From contig NZ_JACHHG010000009.1 in assembly GCF_014202645.1 (NCBI RefSeq), positions 1-64,000 on the forward strand: 64,000 nucleotides of DNA, given 5' to 3'. The notes under the pieces are model-generated. The model saw nothing but the letters and a program-made list of their open reading frames with translations, had not been told where the DNA came from and made no database searches. The stretch is from Deinobacterium chartae (GTDB lineage: Bacteria > Deinococcota > Deinococci > Deinococcales > Deinococcaceae). The first letter of the stretch is position 1; every line of letters begins with the position of its first letter. Shown here piece by piece: positions 26,768 through 36,460 of the stretch. The translations under genes and the position numbers were made by a program.

Positions 26768-27801
26768 CGCCCGAAGTTGCCCTGTTCCTCTCGGCCGACG
26801 GCCTGACCAACGGCGCGGTGTACGCGCTGCTGGCGCTGGCGCTGGTGCTGGTCTTCGCGGTCACCCGGGTCATTTTCATTCCCCAGGGCGAATTCGTGGC
26901 CTACGGAGCGCTCACCCTGGCCAGCTTGCAGCTCGGACGCGTTCCGGGCACGCTGTGGCTGCTGCTGGGCACCCTGGGCGTGGTCGCGGTCCTCGAGGTG
27001 AGCTCGGCGCTGCGCCGCGGCGACGGCAGGCAGGCGCTGCGGGCCGGGGGCGGGGCCCTGATCGCGGGGCTGGTCGCCTACTTCGGGGTGACCGCCCTGG
27101 CACCGCTGAAACTGCCGCTGCTCTGGCAGATCCTGCTGAGCCTCCTGATCGTGGTGCCGCTGGGCCCGCTGGTGTACCGCCTGGCGTACCGTCCGCTGGC
27201 CGAGGCCTCGGTGCTGGTCCTGCTCATCGTATCGGTCGCGGTTCACCTGGCCATGACCGGGCTTGGCCTGCTGTTTTTTGGCGCCGAGGGCTCGCGCACG
27301 CCCGCCTTCGGCGAGGGCACCGTGAACCTCGGACCACTCCCGCTGAGCGCGCAGAGCCTGTGGGTCATCGCCTCGAGCGCCCTCATCATGCTGCTGCTGT
27401 ACCTGTTCTTCGAGCGTTCGATCTACGGCAAGGCGCTGCGCGCCACCGCCGTGAACCGCCTGGGTGCCCGGCTCTCGGGCATCCCGACCGCCACGGCGGG
27501 CACGGTGAGCTTCACCCTGGCCGCGCTGATCGGTACCTTCTCGGGCATCCTGATCGGACCGATCACCACCGTGTACTACGAGTCGGGCTTTCTGTTTGGC
27601 CTCAAGGGCTTCGTGGGGGCCATCATCGGCGGGCTGGTGTCGTACCCGGTGGCCGCACTCGGCGCGGTGCTGGTCGGCCTGCTCGAGTCCTTCTCGTCGT
27701 TTTCGGCCTCGGCCTACAAGGAGGTCATCGTGTTCACGCTGATCTTGCCGGTGCTGCTGTGGCGCAGCCTCACCTCGAGGCACGTGGAGGAAGAAGAATG
27801 A
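26764..27801 (+). CDS. branched-chain-type ABC permease (LivH-like)
   Basis: The 345-residue integral membrane protein has about eight hydrophobic helices. Family features are [20 protein letters not shown] at the N-terminus, GEFVAYGAL, and [20 protein letters not shown] near the C-terminus. It forms the import channel with the LivM domain of the next gene. The start is GTG with AGGGAG 4 nt upstream; the stop overlaps the next ATG. Confidence 0.88.
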   Translation: MTPEVALFLSADGLTNGAVYALLALALVLVFAVTRVIFIPQGEFVAYGALTLASLQLGRVPGTLWLLLGTLGVVAVLEVSSALRRGDGRQALRAGGGALIAGLVAYFGVTALAPLKLPLLWQILLSLLIVVPLGPLVYRLAYRPLAEASVLVLLIVSVAVHLAMTGLGLLFFGAEGSRTPAFGEGTVNLGPLPLSAQSLWVIASSALIMLLLYLFFERSIYGKALRATAVNRLGARLSGIPTATAGTVSFTLAALIGTFSGILIGPITTVYYESGFLFGLKGFVGAIIGGLVSYPVAALGAVLVGLLESFSSFSASAYKEVIVFTLILPVLLWRSLTSRHVEEEE

Positions 27802-29596
27802 ACGCGGCAGCCTCTTCCTTCCAGAACCCACGGGCACGGCTGTGGATCGCCGCAGGCCTGTTCGCGCTGTTGCTGGCCGCACGCTGGGTGCTGCCCACCT
27901 TCTACATCACCTTGTTCAACTACATCGGGCTTTACGCCCTGGTGGCCCTGGGGCTGATGCTGCTGACCGGGGTCGCGGGCCTCACCTCGTTCGGGCAGGC
28001 GGCCTTCATGGGGCTGGGTGCTTACGCAACGGCCATCTTGACCACCCAGCTCGGCTGGTCGCCGTGGCTCACCCTGCTGGTCAGCCTGGGCGGGGCGGGT
28101 CTGGTGGCCCTGGTGCTGGGCTTCATCACCCTGCGCATGCAGGGACACTACCTCCCGCTGGCCACCATCGCTTGGGGCATCAGCCTGTACTACATCTTCG
28201 GCAACGCCACCGGACTCACCGGGGGCTTTACCGGCATCACCAGCGTTCCGGCGCTGCCGCTGCCTTTTGGGATGCAGCTCAGCAACGAGCGCGACTTTTA
28301 CCTCCTGATCTTCGCGGTGGTGATCCTCGCCTTCGTGGGCGTGCAGAACCTGCTCTCCTCGAGGGTGGGCCGCACCGTGCGCGCCTTGCGCGGCGGCAGC
28401 GTGGTCGCCGAGAGCTTCGGGGCCAACACCGCGCAGCTCAAGATCCAGGTCTTTTTGTACGCAGCCCTGCTGGCCAGCCTGTCCGGCTGGCTGTACGCGC
28501 ACCTGCAGCGCTTCGTGAATCCCACGCCTTTCGGGCTCAACGCCGGTATCGAGTTTCTGTTCATGGCGGTGGTGGGTGGGGCGGGCTCGGTGTGGGGAGC
28601 CCTGCTGGGAGCCGGGATCATCACGGTCCTCAAGGACTGGTTGCAGGACCTGCTGCCGCGCCTGCTCGGGCAGAACGGCTCGTTCGAGATCATCGTGTTC
28701 GGCATCTTGGTGGTCATCTTGCTGCAGACCTCGCGGCAGGGGCTGTGGCCGCTGCTCGACCGGTTTGTTCCGCCCGCGCCGCGCCCGCGGCCGAAAGCGG
28801 CGGCGCCGCTGCCCACCAAGCTGCGCCCCAAGACCGGCGAGGTGCTGCTCGAGGTGCGCTCGGCCAGTCGGCGTTTCGGGGGGCTGCTGGCCGTTTCGGA
28901 GCTGTCTTTCACGCTGCGCGCCGGGGAGATTCTGGGCCTGATTGGCCCCAACGGAGCGGGCAAGAGTACGATGTTCAACCTGATCTCGGGCGTGCTGCCG
29001 CCCAGCGGCGGCGAGATCTTGCTGGGCGGCCAGCGCATCGACCACCTGGGCGCGCGGCGCATCGCGCGGCTGGGCGTTGCGCGCACCTTTCAGCACGTGA
29101 AGCTGTTTCCGGAGATGACCCTGCTCGAAAATGCCGCGATGGGCGCGTACCTGCGCGCCGGAGCGGGCATGGCGGCCTCCAGCTTGCACCTGCCCGCCGA
29201 GCGCGCCGAGGAAGCGCGCATCCTGTTCGAGGCGCAAACGCAGCTCGACCGGGTGGGCCTGGGAGACCTTGCCCAGACGCAGGCCGGGAACCTGCCGCTG
29301 GGCAAGCAGCGCATCCTCGAGATCGCCCGCGCGCTGTGCGCCGATCCCAGCCTGCTGCTGCTCGACGAGCCCGCCGCAGGCCTGCGGCACCTCGAGAAGC
29401 AGGAGCTCGCCGCCCTGCTGCGGCGCCTGCGCGCCGAGGGCGTGACCGTGCTGCTGGTCGAGCACGACATGGACCTGGTCATGAGCCTCGCCGACCGCCT
29501 GGTGGTCATGAACTACGGCCAGAAGCTGGCCGAGGGCACCCCGCGTGAGATCCAGCAGAACGAGAAGGTCCTCGAGGCCTACCTGGGCGGTGTGGC

Positions 29597-29600
<4 letters not shown>
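27798..29600 (+). CDS. fused ABC permease-ATPase (LivM-LivG)
   Basis: The 600-residue protein joins an N-terminal LivM-type permease (residues about 1-325, around ten helices, [37 protein letters not shown]) to a C-terminal LivG-type ATPase. The ATPase carries Walker [10 protein letters not shown], signature region [16 protein letters not shown] and Walker [12 protein letters not shown], then the switch His in LVEHDMD. The Pro/Arg-rich linker ([20 protein letters not shown], about residues 325-345) connects them. The two genes are usually separate. It overlaps both neighbours by 4 nt. Confidence 0.92.
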
Positions 29601-30334
<734 letters not shown>

Positions 30335-30357
30335 GTCCGAGACGCGCCTGCACCCGG

Positions 30358-30400
30358 CCGCGCGACACCCTGGGCGGTATCAGCCCAGGGTGTCGCGCGG
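30358..30400. terminator. 18-bp perfect bidirectional terminator hairpin
   Basis: Arms 30358-30375 and 30383-30400 pair exactly; the 7-nt loop contains the stop codon of the convergent DUF2127 gene (30380-30382). One stem therefore serves the importer operon and also encodes the last codons of the opposing gene. Confidence 0.7.
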
Positions 30401-30904
30401 GTTGATCGCCTCGATGCAGCTGCTGGGATAGTAGCGGTAAACGTACAGCAGCACCAGCAGGTTGACGCCCAGCACCAGCGCGGTCGGCAGGCTGGGGTGG
30501 CCCAGCAGCACGAGCACTTCGGGCAGCAGGGGCAACGCGATGGCGCCCAGGACCAGCGGACGGGCCGAGGAGTGGCGCAGCACCAGCGCGATGGCGGTCA
30601 GGGCCAGCAGCACACCGTCGACCAGCAGTAGCACTCCGGTCCACTGCACGCGCTCGCCGGAGAGTCCGGTCAGTGCGTGGCGCGTGGCCTGTCCGATCCA
30701 GCCGGGCAGGCCGTCGAGCGCCAACCCGTGGCCGAACATCCGGCTGATATCGATCAGCGCCCCGTCCCGGTGAACGAGCAGGGTGATGCCCGCGACCAGG
30801 ACCAAGACGGCCAGGATACCCTTGTAGGCCGTAATCAGCCAGAACACGGCCGCCGTCCAGCGTTTGCGGCCGGTGGGGGCAGAAAAATGTGCAGGGCGGG
30901 ACAT
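30380..30904 (-). CDS. DUF2127 family membrane protein
   Basis: This 174-residue protein has four predicted helices: GILAVLVLVAGITLLVHR, GVLLLVDGVLLALTAIALVL, LVLGAIALPLLPEVLVLLGH and ALVLGVNLLVLLYVYRYYP. A C-terminal cytoplasmic tail follows. The arrangement and the early ITAYKG segment match DUF2127. Function unknown. GAGGAG lies 5 nt before the ATG. The final residues are encoded inside the shared terminator stem. Confidence 0.7.
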   Translation of the reverse strand: MSRPAHFSAPTGRKRWTAAVFWLITAYKGILAVLVLVAGITLLVHRDGALIDISRMFGHGLALDGLPGWIGQATRHALTGLSGERVQWTGVLLLVDGVLLALTAIALVLRHSSARPLVLGAIALPLLPEVLVLLGHPSLPTALVLGVNLLVLLYVYRYYPSSCIEAINPRDTLG

Positions 30905-31042
30905 GGTTCTCCTCGAGGGTGAGGTGCAGGCGGGCCCTCTGATGCCACCGTAGCATAAGGTCTCTTTATTTTTTGCTCATTTTGACCATAAATCGCGCCG
31001 GGACCCAAAGGCTACGCAAGCAGCAGACACACACAAGCCGTG

Positions 31043-31048
31043 TAGACT
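31043..31048 (+). promoter_or_regulatory. leaderless -10 box of plsY
   Basis: TAGACT ends 6 nt before the GTG start. Confidence 0.55.
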
Positions 31049-31054
31049 GAACGC

Positions 31055-31678
31055 GTGGACTGGTTGATTCTCCCCCTGGCCTACCTGTTCGGAAGCGTTC
31101 CGGCGGGTGTGCTGGTCGCACGCGTCTATAAACTCGACATCCGCAAGGTCGGCTCGGGCAACATCGGAGCGACCAACGTACTGCGCGCGCTGGGCTGGGG
31201 TCCGGCGCTGCTGGTGGCCTTCTTTGACATCTTCAAGGGAGGACTGGCCGTCCTGATCGCGCGGGCCCTGGGGCTCGACGACCTGCTGATCGCCGCCTGT
31301 GCGCTCGCTGCCGTGATCGGCCACAACTACAGCGTCTTTCTGGGCTTCAGGGGCGGCAAGGGGGTTGCGACCTCGTTCGGCACCATCTTGGTGATCGACC
31401 CCCTGCTCGGCCTGGGTACGGCTGTGGTGGCGATCGCGGTGATGGTGCTCACCCGCTTCGTCTCGGCCGGATCGATCATCGGCGGTCTGGTCGCGGTGGT
31501 TTTGTCCATCGCCATGGGACTGCCGCTGTGGAAGATCCTGGTCTGCGTCGGGCTGGCCCTGCTGATCGTGTGGACCCACCGCGAGAACATCGGTCGCCTG
31601 AGAGCCGGCACCGAGCGCCGCCTGGGCGAGAAGACCCGCGCACCCGAAGCCGCGCCGGACAGCGGTCCCCAGGTGTGA
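31055..31678 (+). CDS. plsY: acylphosphate:glycerol-3-phosphate acyltransferase
   Basis: This 207-residue integral membrane enzyme makes lysophosphatidate from acyl-phosphate and glycerol 3-phosphate in the inner membrane. The PlsY motifs are present: [32 protein letters not shown] at the N-terminus (quoted in parts: [15 protein letters not shown]), [22 protein letters not shown] and [10 protein letters not shown] with a basic tail. Its stop overlaps the GTG of bshB1, so lipid and bacillithiol genes share a transcript. Confidence 0.93.
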   Translation: MDWLILPLAYLFGSVPAGVLVARVYKLDIRKVGSGNIGATNVLRALGWGPALLVAFFDIFKGGLAVLIARALGLDDLLIAACALAAVIGHNYSVFLGFRGGKGVATSFGTILVIDPLLGLGTAVVAIAVMVLTRFVSAGSIIGGLVAVVLSIAMGLPLWKILVCVGLALLIVWTHRENIGRLRAGTERRLGEKTRAPEAAPDSGPQV

Positions 31679-32388
31679 GAAGCGTTCACGGCACCCCCGC
31701 TCCGCTCGAGGTGCTGGCCGTAGCACCCCACCCGGACGACGCCGAGATCGGCTGCGGCGGCACGCTGATCCGTGCTGCCCGCTGCGGGCAGGCGACCGGA
31801 ATACTCGAGCTGACCCGTGGGGAAATGGGCAGCCTGGGAGACCCGGACACCCGCCTCGAGGAAGCCCGGGCAGCCGCCCGCATCATGGGGTTGGCGTGGC
31901 GCGGCAACCTGGAACTGCCCGACGGCCGCTTAGGCCTCGAGGAGCACCACGCGCTGGAGCTGGCCACTGCGCTGCGCACGCTGCGACCGAGGCTGCTGCT
32001 GCTGCCGCACCACGCCGACCGCCACCCGGACCATGTGGGCGCTTATGCGCTGGGCAAGCGCGCGCTGCACCTGGCGGGCCTGCGCCGCGCACCGCTCGAG
32101 GGCGAGCCGTTCAAGGTGCCGCGCGTGTTGCTGTACCCGGGCAACGCGCCGGTCGAGGCCGACGTGCTGATCGATGTGGAGCCCTACCTCGAGGCGTGGG
32201 CGGAGGCGGTGCTGGCGCACGCCTCGCAGTTCGGCGGCGAGGCCGTGTCGGAGACGGTGAATCCCGAGGTGGTGGAGCGCCGCAAGGCCCGCATGAGCTA
32301 CTGGGGCACCTTCGCAGGTCTGCGCTACGCCGAGGCCTTTTGCAGCGAGCTGCCGCTGCGCCTCGAGCTGGATGCGCTGCTGCGCTGA
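31675..32388 (+). CDS. bshB1: bacillithiol biosynthesis deacetylase (PIG-L family)
   Basis: The 237-residue zinc deacetylase removes the acetyl group from N-acetylglucosaminyl malate in bacillithiol synthesis. Motifs: [14 protein letters not shown] (metal ligands and catalytic Asp), [36 protein letters not shown] (third metal ligand) and SETVNPEVV. Bacillithiol is the main low-molecular thiol in Deinococcus. GTG start overlapping the plsY stop. Confidence 0.9.
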   Translation: MRSVHGTPAPLEVLAVAPHPDDAEIGCGGTLIRAARCGQATGILELTRGEMGSLGDPDTRLEEARAAARIMGLAWRGNLELPDGRLGLEEHHALELATALRTLRPRLLLLPHHADRHPDHVGAYALGKRALHLAGLRRAPLEGEPFKVPRVLLYPGNAPVEADVLIDVEPYLEAWAEAVLAHASQFGGEAVSETVNPEVVERRKARMSYWGTFAGLRYAEAFCSELPLRLELDALLR

Positions 32389-32402
32389 CGACTGCATACT
32401 TT

Positions 32403-32450
32403 TGCGCGAAATTCAGGCTGCTTTTCCTCTGATTCCCTGAATCTTGCGCA
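32403..32450. repeat. imperfect inverted repeat upstream of argF
   Basis: TGCGCGAAATTCAGG (32403-32417) pairs at 13 of 15 positions with 32436-32450 across an 18-nt spacer. It lies between bshB1 and argF and could be the bshB1 terminator or a regulatory element of the arg genes. Confidence 0.45.
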
Positions 32451-32482
32451 GTTCGCCCGAATCGTATGTATAATTATCAGTC

Positions 32483-33433
32483 ATGACGGCGACCCTTCAC
32501 CCGCCCGTGCTGAGCGGACGTGACTTTCTCAGCAGCCTCGACCTGACCCCGCAAGACTACCGGGCGGTCATGGACACCGCCCATGCCATGAAACGCGGCG
32601 AATTCCGAGGTCAGAAACCGCTCGACGGCCTGACCTTGGCCATGCTGTTCGAAAAGGCCTCGCTGCGCACCCGCACCACTTTCGACGTGGCGATGTACCA
32701 GCTCGGCGGCCACGCGCTGACCCTCACCAACCAGGAGATCGGCCTGGGTACGCGCGAGCGCGTCTCGGACGTCGCCCAGAACCTCGAGCGCTGGGTGGAC
32801 GGCATCATGGCCCGCGTCTATTTGCAGTCCACGCTGATCGAACTGGCGCAGCACGCCTCGGTTCCGGTCATCAACGGACTGTCCGACTCGCTGCACCCGG
32901 TACAGCTGCTGGCCGACTACCAGACCCTCGAGGAGCGCTTCGGCGACCCCAGGGGACTCAAGATCACCTACATCGGCGACGGCAACAACATGGCCAACAG
33001 CCACATCCAGATGGCGGTCCTCACCGGCGCCGACGTGACCATCTGCACCCCGGTCGGCTACGAGCCCAACGGCAAGGTGCTGATCGACGCGCTCGCGGCC
33101 GGTGCTCGGGTCACGCTCACCTCGGACCTCGAGGCGGCCGTGTCCGGAGCGCAGGTGCTGTACACCGACGTGTGGATCTCGATGGGCCAAGAAGGCGAGG
33201 CCGAGCGCAAGCGCCGCGCCTTCGACGGCTACTGCGTCACCCCGCAGATGCTGGACCGGATCGACGCGGACGGCATCTTCTTGCACTGCCTGCCCGCCCA
33301 CTACGGCGAGGAAGTGGTTCCCGAGGCAACCGAGCACCGCAAGAGCCGGGTCTTCGACCAGGCCGAAAACCGCCTGCACGCCCAGAAGGCGCTGCTGTAC
33401 CACCTGATGGCCGACCGTCAGCCCCGCTGGTAA
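32483..33433 (+). CDS. argF: ornithine carbamoyltransferase
   Basis: This 316-residue enzyme forms citrulline from ornithine and carbamoyl phosphate in arginine synthesis. Seen: FEKASLRTRTTFDVAM (S-x-R-T carbamoyl-phosphate loop), HPVQLLADYQT, DVWISMGQEGE and HCLPAHYGEEV with the catalytic Cys. A TATAAT box lies 8 nt before the ATG inside TGTATAATTATCA, which resembles a shortened ARG box. A strong hairpin separates it from argC. Confidence 0.93.
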   Translation: MTATLHPPVLSGRDFLSSLDLTPQDYRAVMDTAHAMKRGEFRGQKPLDGLTLAMLFEKASLRTRTTFDVAMYQLGGHALTLTNQEIGLGTRERVSDVAQNLERWVDGIMARVYLQSTLIELAQHASVPVINGLSDSLHPVQLLADYQTLEERFGDPRGLKITYIGDGNNMANSHIQMAVLTGADVTICTPVGYEPNGKVLIDALAAGARVTLTSDLEAAVSGAQVLYTDVWISMGQEGEAERKRRAFDGYCVTPQMLDRIDADGIFLHCLPAHYGEEVVPEATEHRKSRVFDQAENRLHAQKALLYHLMADRQPRW

Positions 33434-33447
33434 GCTGACATCCATCG

Positions 33448-33489
33448 CCGCCTCGCAGGTCCGCGCGGACCCCTGGCCCTGCGAGGCGG
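33448..33489 (+). terminator. hairpin between argF and argC
   Basis: CCGCCTCGCAGG (33448-33459) pairs perfectly with 33478-33489; a smaller palindrome TCCGCGCGGA sits in the loop. GGGGCGTTTCC follows, a weak U-tract. It may attenuate readthrough into argC. Confidence 0.6.
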
Positions 33490-33520
33490 GGCGTTTCCAG
33501 ACCCATCTCCTGAGGTACCC

Positions 33521-34555
33521 ATGACCCCACCTTCAACTCCGGCCCGCGTCGGCATCATCGGCGCCAACGGCTACGGCGGCGGCGAGCTCTCGCGGCTGCT
33601 CTCGCGCCACCCCGGCGTGGAACTCGTCGGCTTCTCCTCGCGGCAGTTCGAGGGACAGCCTTTCCGCAAAGCCTGGCCGAACGCGGACCTCGAGGGAACC
33701 TTCGAGAACGCCCAGGCGGTCACCGAGCGCGCCGACATCGTGTTCCTGGCCCTGCCCAACGGTCTGGCGATGGACCTGGTTCCGCCGCTGCTGGCTGCGG
33801 GCAAGCGGGTCATCGACCTGTCGGCCGACTACCGCCTGCCGCCCGAAGTTTACGCGCAGTGGTACGGCAAGACCCATACCAGCCCCGAGCTGTGCGCCGA
33901 GGCGGTCTACGGCCTGCCCGAACTGAACCGCGAGGCCCTGCGCGCGGCCCGGCTGGTCGCCAACCCCGGCTGCTACGTCACCGCCACGGCCCTGGCCCTG
34001 GCTCCGCTGGCGCGCGCAGGGCTGATCGAGGGCAGCGTGATCGTAGACGGCATCTCGGGAATCTCCGGAGCCGGGCGCAACGCCGCCGAGTTCTCGTTCG
34101 CCGAGGCCAACGAGAACGTGCAGGCCTACAAGGTCGCGGGCACGCACCGCCACACCGCCGAGATGGAAGCCAACCTGGCGCGGGCCGGGCAGGAGGCGGT
34201 GGTCACCTTTACCCCGCACGTCGCTCCGTACACCCGCGGCATCCTGGTCACCGCCTACGCCACCCCGGCCCGCCCGGTCAGCGAGGCCGAACTGCTCGAG
34301 CTGTACCGCGCGATGTACGCGGACGAACCGTTCGTGCAGGTCCTCGAGGGCGAACTGCCCACCCCCAAGGCCGTATCGGGCTCCAACCGCTGCGACGTCG
34401 CCGTCCGCTTCGACGCCCGCGCGCGCCGCATCGTGGCTTTTGGTGCCATCGACAACCTGATGAAGGGCATGGCGGGCGAGGCGGTGCAGAACCTGAACCT
34501 GATGCTGGGCCTCGAGGAAACCCTGGGCCTGCCCCGCTGGGGCATGTGGCCCTGA
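33521..34555 (+). CDS. argC: N-acetyl-gamma-glutamyl-phosphate reductase
   Basis: The 344-residue NADPH-dependent reductase carries out the third step of arginine synthesis. N-terminal Rossmann motif GIIGANGYGGGEL (residues 11-23), LALPNGLAM, and the catalytic Cys151 in VANPGCYVTATALAL; HRHTAEME and FTPHVAPYTRGI follow. GAGG is 5 nt before the ATG. It precedes argJ by 70 bp; argB is not in the window. Confidence 0.93.
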   Translation: MTPPSTPARVGIIGANGYGGGELSRLLSRHPGVELVGFSSRQFEGQPFRKAWPNADLEGTFENAQAVTERADIVFLALPNGLAMDLVPPLLAAGKRVIDLSADYRLPPEVYAQWYGKTHTSPELCAEAVYGLPELNREALRAARLVANPGCYVTATALALAPLARAGLIEGSVIVDGISGISGAGRNAAEFSFAEANENVQAYKVAGTHRHTAEMEANLARAGQEAVVTFTPHVAPYTRGILVTAYATPARPVSEAELLELYRAMYADEPFVQVLEGELPTPKAVSGSNRCDVAVRFDARARRIVAFGAIDNLMKGMAGEAVQNLNLMLGLEETLGLPRWGMWP

Positions 34556-34625
34556 GGGCCGGAGGCCGGGCCCCCGCTCCCCGTTCCAAGTCCTTATTCC
34601 TCCTTTCCTGATCCTCGAGGCTCCC

Positions 34626-35774
34626 ATGCTGCTTCCCAAAGGTTTTCAGACCGCCTCCGTCGCCGCCGGCATCAAGCCGTCGGGCAACGCCGACCTCACG
34701 ATCGTCGTTTCCGACACGCCCTGCGCCTGGGCCTTCGCGGGCACGCGCAGCGCTGCTGCCGCCGCCTGCGTGCTGCGCAACCGCGAGCGCCACGCAGCAC
34801 TCACCCCGGTGCGGGCCCTGGTGGTGAACGCCGGCAACGCCAACGCCGCCACCGGGCGCCAGGGCGAGGCCGACAACGCCGCGCTGGCCGAACTCGCCGC
34901 CCGCACCTACGGCCTCGAGACGGGCGAGATCCTGACCGCCTCGACCGGCGTGATCGGGCACCTGCTGCCAATGGAGCGCGTCTCCAGCGGCTTCGGGCGC
35001 CTCAAAACCGCTCCCTCGAGGGACGCCGGGCTGTTCGCGCGCGCCATCATGACCACCGACACGCGGCCCAAGCTGGCCGAGCGCACGCTCTCCGGCGGGC
35101 AGCGCATCGTGGGCAGCGCCAAGGGCAGCGGCATGATCCACCCGGACATGGCGACCATGTTCGCCTTCGTGTTCTCGGACGCCGCCATTGCGCAAGACAC
35201 CCTGCGCGCGGCCTTTCCCGGCATCGTGGCCCGCACCTTCAACGCGGTCACGGTGGACGGTGACACCTCCACCAACGACATGGCGGCCGCCTTCGTCAAC
35301 GGCGCGGCCGGAGCGGCCGACCCGGCCGAGTTCCTGGCAGCGCTCGAGGAGGTCATGCGCGAACTGGCCCGCATGATCGCAGCCGACGGCGAGGGGGCCA
35401 CCAAACTGCTGACCGTGCGCGTGCAGGGGGCGGCCAGCGAGGAGCAGGCCCTGCGGGCCGCGCGCACCGTGGCGGGCAGCGCCCTGCTCAAGAGTGCCGT
35501 GTACGGCAACGACCCCAACTGGGGCCGGGTGATCGCAGCGCTGGGGCGCGCCGACGCGGACATGAACCTCGAGGGCCTCGAGGTGTCGGTGCAGGGTGTC
35601 CCGGTGTTCGCGGGACGGCCTCTCCCCTACGATACCCCGGCCGTCTCACAGCTGATGCGCGCCGAGGAGGTCGTGTTCGAGATCGATCTGAAGGCCGGTT
35701 CGGCCCGAGGCGAGGCCTGGGGCTGCGACCTGACCGAAGGGTACGTGCGAATCAACGCCGAGTACACGACGTAA
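34626..35774 (+). CDS. argJ: glutamate N-acetyltransferase/amino-acid acetyltransferase
   Basis: The 382-residue ornithine acetyltransferase recycles the acetyl group from N-acetylornithine to glutamate. It is made as one chain that self-cleaves before the nucleophilic Thr, here Thr177 in KGSGMIHPDMATMFAFV. NAGNANAATG and the C-terminal GNDPNWGRVIAALGRA and YVRINAEYTT are family hallmarks. GAGG lies 5 nt before the ATG. A well-formed terminator follows. Confidence 0.94.
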   Translation: MLLPKGFQTASVAAGIKPSGNADLTIVVSDTPCAWAFAGTRSAAAAACVLRNRERHAALTPVRALVVNAGNANAATGRQGEADNAALAELAARTYGLETGEILTASTGVIGHLLPMERVSSGFGRLKTAPSRDAGLFARAIMTTDTRPKLAERTLSGGQRIVGSAKGSGMIHPDMATMFAFVFSDAAIAQDTLRAAFPGIVARTFNAVTVDGDTSTNDMAAAFVNGAAGAADPAEFLAALEEVMRELARMIAADGEGATKLLTVRVQGAASEEQALRAARTVAGSALLKSAVYGNDPNWGRVIAALGRADADMNLEGLEVSVQGVPVFAGRPLPYDTPAVSQLMRAEEVVFEIDLKAGSARGEAWGCDLTEGYVRINAEYTT

Positions 35775-35798
35775 ACGACCTCGGTCATCCGGTTTCGG

Positions 35799-35836
35799 CA
35801 AGAGGGTCTGGAGTCTTCCAGGCCTTCTTGATTTTT
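35799..35836 (+). terminator. intrinsic terminator after argJ
   Basis: A fully paired 14-bp stem (35799-35812 with 35817-35830, two G-U pairs), GTCT loop, then ATTTTT. Confidence 0.85.
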
Positions 35837-35872
35837 CTGCTGTACCAGGGCGGACAGGTGCCCAAAAAGCGC

Positions 35873-36319
35873 TCAGTACGCCGCGAATTTCAGGAATTCC
35901 TGCATCTTGGGCGCGCAGCCGTCGCGCTCTCCCTGGCGGGTGCTGCCGGTCAGGGTTCGCAGCCGTCCGGCCTGCGAGAGGTAGACCTGCGAGATGGAGT
36001 AGGGCTGGCCTTTCTGAACGTAGGTGTACGAGGCCAGCACGCCCCACTGGTCCGGACGCGAAACGGCCTGGGTGACCACGTTGCGGAACCCCTGGGCCAA
36101 CAGACCGGTCTGCAGGGTCTTGGCGAAACTCTCGGCGTCGTTCTGGTTCGAGAACGGTCTGAACGAGCGCAGAGAGAGGCTGTCACGGATGGCGCAAGCG
36201 CCTCCGGGAGCGGTAAAGGTCTGGGTGCTGCCGATCTTGGCGCTGGCACTCCAGCCGGGAATCGGCTGGGCGAGCGCGCTGGAAAGCAGCGCAGCGGACA
36301 GGATCAGGACGTAACGCAC
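35873..36319 (-). CDS. hypothetical secreted protein
   Basis: The 148-residue precursor has a Sec signal peptide (RYVLILSAALLSSALAQ, cleavage before or after PIPGW) and a soluble mature domain with two cysteines (GGACAIRD, RDGCAPK), probably a disulfide. No family recognised. GTG start placed 6 nt after TAGCTT, leaderless. Confidence 0.65.
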   Translation of the reverse strand: MRYVLILSAALLSSALAQPIPGWSASAKIGSTQTFTAPGGACAIRDSLSLRSFRPFSNQNDAESFAKTLQTGLLAQGFRNVVTQAVSRPDQWGVLASYTYVQKGQPYSISQVYLSQAGRLRTLTGSTRQGERDGCAPKMQEFLKFAAY

Positions 36320-36325
36320 AACGCC

Positions 36326-36331
36326 AAGCTA
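36326..36331 (-). promoter_or_regulatory. leaderless -10 box of the secreted-protein gene
   Basis: TAGCTT on the minus strand ends 6 nt before the GTG. Confidence 0.45.
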
Positions 36332-36460
36332 ACACGCAGCGCCTGAGGGCTCCTGAAGATCTTATGAGCCGCCACACGCAGGCCTCACGCAACTCGGTAA
36401 CGTCAGGCGCGTAATAGAGACTACAGCCACGCTCCGAATCGCCCACCCCTCGAGGTACGT

